Assembly (NCBI GenBank): GCA_021787665.1
Contig: JAJYLN010000013.1
Coordinates: 1-64,000 of the forward strand
DNA: 64,000 nucleotides
Direction: 5' to 3'
From: a bacterium
Lineage (GTDB): Bacteria > JAMCPX01
Every line of letters starts with the position of its first letter. Within the stretch, counting starts at the first letter, position 1. Under the pieces are notes generated by a model. That model searched no databases. It was not told the DNA's origin and was given only the letters and a program-made list of their open reading frames with translations. Below are positions 24,833 through 32,437 of this stretch, piece by piece. Both the position numbers and the translations under genes were made by a program.

Positions 24833-27800
24833 ATGTTTAAGAAGATCATACATTTTTCCCTGACGCACAGGCTCCTCGTACTGTTGGTGGTGGCACTGTT
24901 GACCGCCGGCGGTATCCTCACCTACAACCGCCTCGATCGGACGTTGCTGCCCGATCTCAATTCCCCGATATTCAAGGTATTCGTATCCGATCCCGGGCTG
25001 CCTTCTGCCTTTATAGAAAGAGAAATAACGTTTCCCATCGAACAGGCGGCACGGGGGCTGCCCGGTGTCGAGAAGGTGTGGTCAAAATCGAAGATCGGGT
25101 TGTCGGTGGTGGTCGTGCGGTTTGCATGGGGCACGGGCTACTTCCAGGCACTCGAGCTCCTGTCACAGCGGATATCTGCCCTCGTACCTTCTCTTCCTGC
25201 TGAGATACGTGCCCCGATCATATCGAATGCCGCAGACAGAATGTCAGAGGTCATTCAGTATTATCTTACCGGTACTGTTGATCCGAAGACATTACGGGCG
25301 CTGGCTGAATACGATGTCAAATATCAGCTCGAGATGATCCCCGGCATCTATGACATCTCGAATATCGGGGGCGAGGTCGCGCAGTACCAGGTCCTGGTCA
25401 ATATGAACCGGCTGAAATCTTATGGTATACCCATCGATGACGTCGTCCGTGCCATCGGTGACAATAATGTGCTTTTTAATGGCGGCTACCTGATTAAAGG
25501 CCCCGTAGCCTATTCCATAAGGGGTAATGGACTTTTAGAAAATTATGAAAAGCTTCCCTCCATAGTGGTAGCGACAAAATCGCATGTTCCCCTTTACCTT
25601 CACGATATTGCGCAGTTTCATATCGGTCATCAGATAAGAGTGGGCAACGCGGCTGTCGACGGCAGACCTGCCGTGCTCGGAACGGTCGTCAAGCAGTATG
25701 GGCTGAATGCGATGCCAATTATCAGGGCCATCAAAAGCAAGCTCGCAGCTATCAGTAAATCTTTACCCGCGGGCGTATCCCTCCATACCTACAACGATCA
25801 ATCCATGCTTATCGATGCCGCTATTACGAACCTCAGGGACGCCATTATCATAGGAACCATAGCCGTCATTATCATCATATTTTTGATCATGGCGGACATC
25901 TACACGACGCTGGTCATAGCAATAATCATCCCGATCGCCATCATCATCACGTTTATACTCATGCGGCTGTTCAATTACAGCCTCAACGTCATGAGCTTAG
26001 GCGGACTGGTCGTGGGGCTCGGCATTATGATAGACGCTGCGATCATCGATACGGAAAATATCTTCAGACACCTGAAGTCGATGCCCGATGATCCCCTCAG
26101 GGCAACGCTCGAAGGCTCTATCGAGGTACGGAGGCCGGTCGTCTATTCCACGCTTATCATTGTTGCGGTCTTTCTGCCGCTCTATACGTTACCTGGTTTT
26201 ACCGGCTCTATTTTCAAGGATTTCAGTTTTACGGTGGTTACGTCCATCGTCATCGGCTTTATTCTGTCGCTGACGTTGACCCCGGTACTCGCCTATGGGA
26301 TCATGAGAAACAAGGTCGGTAAGGTTACCAGCGAGAGCCCGGTCGAGAAAATAGTACTGAAGGCATATAAACCCGCTCTCGCATTTTCCCTGAAACATCC
26401 ATTCTATATCGTAGGGGTCATGTTTGCTTCGTTGATACTCGTCGTTTCACTGTCGCGGTTCATAGGTACGGGATTCCTGCCCCAGATAGATGAAGGGGCG
26501 ATTCTGGTGAAGCTGCATATGCCTCCCGGCACGTCGTTGGAAGAGACGACAAAAAAAGCAGAAGCAATCTCCCGCATACTCGAACATGCACCCGATGTCC
26601 AGAATGTGATAGCGCATATGGGCAGGCCTGCCGGCGCACCGAAAGATGAAGGCATAAGGAAGTCGGGTATTTTCTTGAAGCTCGTTCCATGGTCGAAGAG
26701 GAGATACACGGTTGCTCATATAGACGAGTGGATCCGCAGGCATATCCCCTCTACGAAAGAAGCGACGATTATATTGACGACGCCGAACACCGAGCGCATC
26801 CAGGAGGCACTTTCAGGCATCGCTGTCGGAGGCTCGCTTGCCATAAAGATATTCGGCAATGATCAGAAAGTTTTGAACCAGACCGGCTCGATCCTCTACA
26901 CCATGCTCTCGAAGATCAAAGGCATAACCGATTTATATATCGAGCAGACGGCGAGTGCACCGGGTGTATCGGTAAAGATCGACAGGGCAAAGATCGGGAT
27001 GTATGGTCTTACGCCCCGGCAGGTAGGCAATGACGTTCAGACCGCGCTTGCAGGCAGTGTGGCAACGGTCATCAGACAGGGGATACGGCACTATGAAGTG
27101 TTCGTACGGGCGCAGCCGCAATTCAGAAACAGCGTACAAAGCATTGCCGGACTTTTAATCGACGTGGGCAAGGACAGAAAGATTCCGCTCTCATACGTTG
27201 CGGACGTACGTTATCAGGCCGCTCCGTACATCGTCAGAAGGGAAAACATGGAGCGGGTGCTTCAGCTTTCCTGTAATATAGCGGGCAGATCGACCAGCGC
27301 GGTGGTGAGCGATATAGACAAAGCCATAAAGTCGCTGAACCTGCCGGTCGGCTACTCTGTCGAGTTGGGTGGCGAATACAGGACCCAGAGCGAAATGGTC
27401 AAGAGCATCCTGTTGATTATGGCAATCATTACCGGGCTGATAGTTGTTGTGCTGTACGTGGCGTTCAACTCGTTTGCCATAGCCGGTCTCGTGCTCCTGT
27501 TCATACCGTTCTCCCTTATCGGCGGGGTGCTCGCCCTGATTATTACGCACACAAGCCTGAATATCTCGTCCATCATAGGCTTCCTCGCCCATTTCGGGCT
27601 GTCGGTGCAAAAGGCGATACTGCTCGTGGAGTATATTCTTTACAATGAAGCGGCAGGCATGAGCGATTTCGAAGCCGCGCGGCATGCCGGGATTACAAGG
27701 ATGAGGCCCGTGCTGATGACCGCACTGAGCGCGTCGGTTGCGGTACTGCCGCTCGCACTGGGGATCGGCACCGGCGCTGAGATAGATAAGCCCATGGCGA

Positions 27801-27922
27801 TCGTGCTCATCGGCGGGCTTATGACGTCCACGCTTTTTACCCTTGTTGCATTGCCCGGTATATATGTGCTAATCAATAAACACAGGAAGCATAAACAACC
27901 AGTAAGCGGGGGGCAGCCATAA
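24833..27922 (+). CDS. RND efflux permease 2
   Basis: The 1029-residue RND pump follows permease 1 and probably forms a mixed trimer with it, as MdtB and MdtC do. It has a strong GAGGTGAGG ribosome site. TM4 reads IDAAIIDTEN: D401 is kept but the second acidic position is Ala402, as in heavy-metal-type pumps. TM10 reads SVQKAILLVEY, with Gln926-Lys927 at the AcrB Lys940-Asn941 positions. The two permeases therefore differ at the proton-relay sites and may divide the work. All twelve helices and both porter loops are present. Confidence 0.92.
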   Translation: MFKKIIHFSLTHRLLVLLVVALLTAGGILTYNRLDRTLLPDLNSPIFKVFVSDPGLPSAFIEREITFPIEQAARGLPGVEKVWSKSKIGLSVVVVRFAWGTGYFQALELLSQRISALVPSLPAEIRAPIISNAADRMSEVIQYYLTGTVDPKTLRALAEYDVKYQLEMIPGIYDISNIGGEVAQYQVLVNMNRLKSYGIPIDDVVRAIGDNNVLFNGGYLIKGPVAYSIRGNGLLENYEKLPSIVVATKSHVPLYLHDIAQFHIGHQIRVGNAAVDGRPAVLGTVVKQYGLNAMPIIRAIKSKLAAISKSLPAGVSLHTYNDQSMLIDAAITNLRDAIIIGTIAVIIIIFLIMADIYTTLVIAIIIPIAIIITFILMRLFNYSLNVMSLGGLVVGLGIMIDAAIIDTENIFRHLKSMPDDPLRATLEGSIEVRRPVVYSTLIIVAVFLPLYTLPGFTGSIFKDFSFTVVTSIVIGFILSLTLTPVLAYGIMRNKVGKVTSESPVEKIVLKAYKPALAFSLKHPFYIVGVMFASLILVVSLSRFIGTGFLPQIDEGAILVKLHMPPGTSLEETTKKAEAISRILEHAPDVQNVIAHMGRPAGAPKDEGIRKSGIFLKLVPWSKRRYTVAHIDEWIRRHIPSTKEATIILTTPNTERIQEALSGIAVGGSLAIKIFGNDQKVLNQTGSILYTMLSKIKGITDLYIEQTASAPGVSVKIDRAKIGMYGLTPRQVGNDVQTALAGSVATVIRQGIRHYEVFVRAQPQFRNSVQSIAGLLIDVGKDRKIPLSYVADVRYQAAPYIVRRENMERVLQLSCNIAGRSTSAVVSDIDKAIKSLNLPVGYSVELGGEYRTQSEMVKSILLIMAIITGLIVVVLYVAFNSFAIAGLVLLFIPFSLIGGVLALIITHTSLNISSIIGFLAHFGLSVQKAILLVEYILYNEAAGMSDFEAARHAGITRMRPVLMTALSASVAVLPLALGIGTGAEIDKPMAIVLIGGLMTSTLFTLVALPGIYVLINKHRKHKQPVSGGQP

Positions 27923-27960
27923 AGAACTCATTCTCCAGATCGGCGATTGTAGATGTTCTT

Positions 27961-28263
27961 GTGCAGAAGCGCGACGTGTTCAGCAGCAATGCCGCGTTGG
28001 CCTACCATAAAGTCAAGCGCTTCCTCGTCGTCCACTTCCGAGTCGGTCATGTGAGACAAAGCCTGAGGGCACGGACCGGAGCGTGTGACCAGTGCGGCTT
28101 GTGCTGTAAGATCGTCATCGACTGTCCGTTCCTCGTCCAAAAAAGAGACCACACGGTTTGCCGCATCTACAAGTTAAGACCTCTCCAGTGCAGAACATTC
28201 CCGCTGGGCGAAAAGGATCTGCGGGACATAAACCACCAGTGTACGTACCGGTTTAAGGAGTAA
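27961..28263 (+). CDS. YkgJ-family cysteine cluster protein
   Basis: This short (100-residue) protein has the zinc or iron-sulfur binding cluster CDQCGLCC near residues 42-49, then CPFL, VCRIYKLRPLQCRTFPLG and a last Cys in HQCTYRF. That is the full YkgJ/Fli(B)-type cysteine pattern. The frame is open into the end of the RND gene and the only reasonable start is GTG 27961, without a good ribosome site, so it may be translated by coupling. The function of the family is poorly known. Confidence 0.75.
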   Translation: MQKRDVFSSNAALAYHKVKRFLVVHFRVGHVRQSLRARTGACDQCGLCCKIVIDCPFLVQKRDHTVCRIYKLRPLQCRTFPLGEKDLRDINHQCTYRFKE

Positions 28264-28282
28264 GGGACCCCTCTTTTGCCTT

Positions 28283-29215
28283 TTAGTGGATCGTATAGCT
28301 TATGCCACCGACCCACAGGGCTTGCGGCGTAATGTAAACAGAGCCGCCGGTGGATTGGCTCAGTAACCGATGTGAGAGGGCCAGTTCTACGGCAGCAGTG
28401 ACCCGCAGGCCCTTGACCGGGGTATAGAACACGATGCCCGGGGTCAGATACACGGGGTTCTCATTGAAGGACACGTCCGAGTACGATGGGTCGGTCGATG
28501 CGTACGACCCATAGGCACCGGAGAACTGTGACGTAAACTCGAGCATAGGTTCTAGGTAATATTTAGGCAGGGGGAACAGGACCGATAGTGCCAGCAGGGT
28601 GAGGTTGTCTCCCCGTATGCCCATGGCGTACTTCCCTACAGGAGAAAGCAGGCTGTTATCGTTCGATGAGAGGAGCTCCCGGGTGTTGTCCCATAGATAG
28701 CCGATACGGAAATGAGCGACGCAGGGGAAGGAAAGCTTTGACTGCCTCAGGTCATACGATGCGAGGAGACTCAGGGTGTAGCTCGTCGCACTCCCGTTAT
28801 ATCCGATGCTGTCTGTCTTGCTGTAGACCAGTATCTCGGCAAGACCACCCACAGCCAGCCCCGGTATGGCCTCGTAGCTGCCCTTGATGCCTATCCTGAG
28901 GTCGCCAGAGTAGTCGACGACTTGGGACGCATCGACCAGACTCGTGGAATCGAGCGAGCCTATGGATACCTCGAGGTAGCGGAAGGGAGCATAGGAAAGT
29001 GCGGCGTACACGGTGTTGTTCTCGATTGTATCGCCCACCCCGAGGAAGTCGTTCTGAGATGAATACGCATCGTACAGTGCCATAGAAGTCCTTCCTTGTT
29101 TTATAAATGCGGACGGGACATCGATGGTCCCGCTCTGACCCGTCTTCGAGACCGCTGCACCAGCAGTGCTCGCGAAAAGAACAAGACATAGAACCGTAAC
29201 GAGATAAGTTTTCAT
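28283..29215 (-). CDS. Predicted outer-membrane beta-barrel protein, function unknown
   Basis: The 310-residue protein has a clear signal peptide (MKTYLVTVLCLVLFASTAGA). The rest is alternating-hydrophobicity strands with turns rich in Gly, Asp and Ser, ending in a terminal strand WVGGISYTIH with a near-C-terminal aromatic pattern. It begins GQSGTIDVPSAFIKQGRTS, resembling the start of YjbH-like or transporter-type barrels of the tail-end lipid-export group, but I cannot assign one. I moved the start from 29263 to ATG 29215, where GGGAGAAG precedes the signal peptide. It is convergent with the YkgJ-type gene. Confidence 0.6.
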   Translation of the reverse strand: MKTYLVTVLCLVLFASTAGAAVSKTGQSGTIDVPSAFIKQGRTSMALYDAYSSQNDFLGVGDTIENNTVYAALSYAPFRYLEVSIGSLDSTSLVDASQVVDYSGDLRIGIKGSYEAIPGLAVGGLAEILVYSKTDSIGYNGSATSYTLSLLASYDLRQSKLSFPCVAHFRIGYLWDNTRELLSSNDNSLLSPVGKYAMGIRGDNLTLLALSVLFPLPKYYLEPMLEFTSQFSGAYGSYASTDPSYSDVSFNENPVYLTPGIVFYTPVKGLRVTAAVELALSHRLLSQSTGGSVYITPQALWVGGISYTIH

Positions 29216-29265
29216 GGCTTCTCCCTTTTCCCAGTCCATAGCAGTTCCGGAAAGGATTTTCAATA

Positions 29266-29289
29266 GCTACGAAGAAAGCTACGAAGAAA
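29266..29289. repeat. 12-base tandem duplication
   Basis: GCTACGAAGAAA is repeated exactly twice head to tail upstream of the beta-barrel gene. It looks like a simple replication-slippage product. Confidence 0.5.
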
Positions 29290-29453
29290 GCGTTTTATCA
29301 TCCGCTCGTAAAACAATGCTCTTTGAGCTGAACGGACTTTTACTCCTTGGAGATGATTTGTTTTTTGACACTGAGAGATAAGCTGTCCACGCCGCGGGCT
29401 ATAGCGTCCATGGACCCGTAGCTTTGTCGAGGGTGTAACCCGAGACCCCCTGT

Positions 29454-30179
29454 TCAGACTCCCTTATCCGCTCGTGCATCTTGAGATGCGTAGAGGCTAT
29501 GTGCGAGTTTGAGGCGGTCCATGCTTCCGATGTCCAACCAGAGTCCCTCGTGTACAAGACCTGCGATCGGCCTGCCGTTGCGGAGCATCTCCGGATACAT
29601 GTGAAGCGTGGTCGAGGGACGAGGGAGCGTCCGGGGGATATAGTCCATGACTGTAGGCTTGAGGAATTGGATGCCCGTAAATAAGTAGGGCACAGTGCCG
29701 GGGTAGGGCTTAAACAGGCTTTTTACATAGCCGTTCCCGTCCAGGTAAACATTCGCGATGTCTTCCTGTCCCTGCTTGGCCTTATACAGGACCATCACGG
29801 CATCGGCGTCCCTGTCGTGGAGCAGCCGCGGCAGGAGCGAAAGATCGGCGTCGAACAGGATATCGCTGTTGATGAGGTAGAACGGCCCGTCGAGCAGGGA
29901 CCGTGCCCATAGCAATGCACCGGCAGTGCCCTGAATCTCAGGTTCGTACGAATAGTGAAGATCAAGCCCAAGACCTGAACCATCCCCGAGCCTCTGTCTG
30001 ATCGCATCGCCAAGATAGTGGAGGTTGATTATCACGCTGCGGACTCCCGCCTTCTTCAGGGCAATGAGCGTGTATTCGATGACGGGCCTGCCGTCGATAT
30101 CGATCAGGGGCTTCGGTAGGTCTCTCGTAAGGGGCATGAGCCTGGTTCCAAAGCCTGCTGCAAGTATCATCGCCTTCAT
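29454..30179 (-). CDS. Sugar-1-phosphate nucleotidyltransferase (mannose-1-phosphate guanylyltransferase/MurU-like)
   Basis: The 241-residue GT-A fold enzyme transfers an NMP to a sugar-1-phosphate. It begins MKAMILAAGFGTRLMPLT, followed by KPLIDIDGRPVIEYTL, HYLGDAIRQRLGDG and the product-site NSDILFD. LWLDIGSMDRLKLA near the end matches the MurU and GMP group. It has no left-handed beta-helix domain, so it is not GlmU. If it makes GDP-mannose it could feed the second domain of the fused glycosyltransferase at 9865-12132, which is only a hypothesis. It appears monocistronic. Confidence 0.82.
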   Translation of the reverse strand: MKAMILAAGFGTRLMPLTRDLPKPLIDIDGRPVIEYTLIALKKAGVRSVIINLHYLGDAIRQRLGDGSGLGLDLHYSYEPEIQGTAGALLWARSLLDGPFYLINSDILFDADLSLLPRLLHDRDADAVMVLYKAKQGQEDIANVYLDGNGYVKSLFKPYPGTVPYLFTGIQFLKPTVMDYIPRTLPRPSTTLHMYPEMLRNGRPIAGLVHEGLWLDIGSMDRLKLAHSLYASQDARADKGV

Positions 30180-30377
30180 GGTGCCTTCATACGGGTATAG
30201 TATACCACACGATTTGCCGTAATCATAGGTACTATCACGGGTGTCCGCTCAAAACCTGTCAACATGCCTGAAGCCTCCGATGGGTAGGTATCCTATCGCG
30301 CGATAATGCGGAGTCATTCCATACTTCCGGCAATGCCCCTATGGACTTATCCGTAGGGATGATTATCATAGAATCTT

Positions 30378-31130
30378 ATGAAAACTCGTTGGCTTTTGTT
30401 TGGTGTATTGGGAGTGCTGCTTGCGACAGCGGCCAGTGCAAATGCCCATAACTTTCCTCAATATAGAGGCTATGTAAATGATTTTGCTGGAGTAATGAAC
30501 CAGAGTACCATTGCCTCTCTTGATAACGCTATCGCTTCATTTAATAGGCAGACCGGCATTCAGATAGCCGTCGTTACGGTAACAAATATGGGCGCTATGG
30601 ACATCGATGACTATGCAAACGAGCTTTTCCAGAAATGGGGTGTCGGCGTAAAAGGGCTCGATAACGGGATCATGCTCATTGCCGCGATGAAGGAGAAAAG
30701 GGTCAGGATCGAGGTCGGCTATGGACTTGAGTCCGGTCTTACCGATGAAGACGCAGGCTCCATCATCAGACATTACATAGCCCCGGCATTTAAGGCAGGC
30801 CAGTTCTCACAGGGCATCCTTGCTGGTACCATCGCGATAATGAACAAGCTCTCCATGTCCATAAAACGCGGGGACATATCGTCCCATGCCTCTGCTGCTA
30901 CATCGGGAAGAGGTACGGGAGCAGCGGGTACCATGAATATGGTGATAGGTATCTTGTTGTTCGTTGTCTTCATTTATTTTGCGATACGACATCCGTTCCT
31001 TGCTCTGCTTTTCCTCGGAGGCGGCTTCGGTGGGGGCGGAGGTTTTGGTGGCGGGGGAGGCTTCGGAGGGGGCTTCGGAGGATTTGGCGGCGGGAGCAGC
31101 GGAGGAGGAGGCGCATCCGGAGGATGGTAA
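30378..31130 (+). CDS. TPM-domain protein (YgcG family) with Gly-rich tail
   Basis: The 250-residue protein has a signal peptide (MKTRWLLFGVLGVLLATAASANA), a TPM domain (YVNDFAGVMNQSTIASLDNAI, QIAVVTVTNMGAMDIDDYANELFQKW in pieces, GLDNGIMLIAAMKEKRVRIEVGYGLE in pieces, TDEDAGSIIRHYIAPAFKAG), one TM helix near 193-212 and a glycine tail ending GGASGGW. TPM proteins are linked to membrane-protein assembly in photosystem repair and, with LemA partners, to envelope processes of unclear nature. The two genes after it end in lemA, a common association. Confidence 0.88.
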   Translation: MKTRWLLFGVLGVLLATAASANAHNFPQYRGYVNDFAGVMNQSTIASLDNAIASFNRQTGIQIAVVTVTNMGAMDIDDYANELFQKWGVGVKGLDNGIMLIAAMKEKRVRIEVGYGLESGLTDEDAGSIIRHYIAPAFKAGQFSQGILAGTIAIMNKLSMSIKRGDISSHASAATSGRGTGAAGTMNMVIGILLFVVFIYFAIRHPFLALLFLGGGFGGGGGFGGGGGFGGGFGGFGGGSSGGGGASGGW

Positions 31131-31148
31131 CTCGGAGGAGGAGAAACT

Positions 31149-31853
31149 ATGCATGAAGACACTCTCAACAGGCTATTGGAACTTTTGAAAAGAACCTTTG
31201 GAACAAGGCTCGCGAGCTTTATCGTGTACGGCTCGTCCCATACCGGGGAGTTCCATGAGGGATATTCCAATATCAATACCATGGTACTCGTTTCCGGTGT
31301 CACGGTGAAAGACCTGTCCGCAATGGGAAGGGAGCTGAAGTGGTTTTTATTGAAAGGCAACCCGGCCCCGCTGATTTTCACCAACGATGAGCTGGGATCG
31401 TTAAAGGATGTATTTCCCATCGAAATGCTGGACATGATGGAGCACCATACCGTTCTCTACGGCGAAGACCCGTTCCGGGGTATTACGATAGACCCCAGGA
31501 ACCTCGGTTTCCAATGTGAGTCCGAGCTGAAGTCAAAGCTCATCAAGCTCAGGCAATCGCTGTTCGTGCACCACTCGGAGAAAAAGACTGTAGCGCTTAT
31601 GACAGGATCTCTATCGAGCTTCATCGCCATATTCAAGGGCGTTCTGAGGCTGAAGGGTAGGGACGCACCGGGGCATAAGCGGGACATCGTACTGGCCACT
31701 GCCAATCTTGCCGGATTCGATCAGTCGCCGTTTCTGAAGCTGATCGGGGTGCGGGAAGGCAAAGAGAAGCTCGGAAAGGAAGAGGTCTACAGGACCATGG
31801 AGATGTTCATCGAAGGGATTACAAAGGTCATAAATTTCATAGAAAAGGAGTAG
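31149..31853 (+). CDS. Nucleotidyltransferase-like protein with degenerate active site
   Basis: The 234-residue protein starts like a Pol-beta-type (MNT fold) nucleotidyltransferase: LLELLKRTFGTRLASFIVYGSSHTG, in which the strand and GS motif are clear. Where active enzymes have DxD after a spacer of about 8-10 residues, this one has SNINTMVLVSG, so Asn replaces both acidic residues. The C-terminal two thirds is helical with HHSEKKTVALMTGSLSSF. It probably lacks transferase activity. It lies between the TPM and LemA genes (18 and 4 bases away), so it should act with them at the membrane. Confidence 0.65.
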   Translation: MHEDTLNRLLELLKRTFGTRLASFIVYGSSHTGEFHEGYSNINTMVLVSGVTVKDLSAMGRELKWFLLKGNPAPLIFTNDELGSLKDVFPIEMLDMMEHHTVLYGEDPFRGITIDPRNLGFQCESELKSKLIKLRQSLFVHHSEKKTVALMTGSLSSFIAIFKGVLRLKGRDAPGHKRDIVLATANLAGFDQSPFLKLIGVREGKEKLGKEEVYRTMEMFIEGITKVINFIEKE

Positions 31854-31857
31854 ATGT

Positions 31858-32436
31858 ATGAGCAAGAGATTGACAGCGGTTCTGATAGCGTTCGGGATAT
31901 TGTTTGTCATTGCCATAGCAGTGATAAGTAGTATCGCAGGCAGCTATAACAAGCTCGTGGCGCTCAACGAAAACATAAACAATTCGTGGGCACAGGTACA
32001 GAACGTCATGCAGAGACGCGCGGATCTGATCCCGAATCTTGTCAACACGGTGAAGGGCTACGCCAAGCATGAGAAAGAGGTCTTCGAGCACATTGCAGAC
32101 GCACGGGCAAAGCTTGCCGGAGCGACGACGCCCAAAGACAAGTTCGCGGCAAACGATCAGTTGGACAGCGCGATCAGCAGGTTGCTTATGGTAGTCGAGA
32201 ACTATCCTCAGCTCAAGGCCAATCAGCAGTTCAACCGACTGATGGACGAGCTTGCCGGCACGGAGAATAGAATAGCCGTAGAGCGGCGCAGGTACAATGA
32301 AGCCGTCATGGCGTATAACGTGGCCGTAAAGAGCTTTCCCACGAACATCGTGGCCGGTTTTATGGGATATACGCCCAAGGAGGTGTACTTCAAGGCCACG
32401 AAGAATGCTCAGAAGGTACCTACGGTAAAGTTTTAG
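31858..32436 (+). CDS. lemA: LemA family protein
   Basis: The 192-residue protein has one N-terminal TM helix (about 8-25) followed by the LemA core: YNKLVALNENINNSWAQVQN, then QRRADLIPNLVNTVKGYAKHE, the helix with LMVVENYPQLKANQQF and ELAGTENRIAVERRRYNEAV. Each is a family signature. It belongs with the TPM and nucleotidyltransferase-like genes upstream (4-base gap). It is convergent with the ATPase gene, 1 base apart, with no obvious terminator between. Confidence 0.93.
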   Translation: MSKRLTAVLIAFGILFVIAIAVISSIAGSYNKLVALNENINNSWAQVQNVMQRRADLIPNLVNTVKGYAKHEKEVFEHIADARAKLAGATTPKDKFAANDQLDSAISRLLMVVENYPQLKANQQFNRLMDELAGTENRIAVERRRYNEAVMAYNVAVKSFPTNIVAGFMGYTPKEVYFKATKNAQKVPTVKF

Positions 32437-32437
32437 G

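Noticed and set aside
31021-31127. Gly-rich GGCGGAGG-type repeats as a DNA repeat element
   Set aside because: They are codons of the glycine tail usual for TPM-domain proteins and stay in frame to the stop codon.
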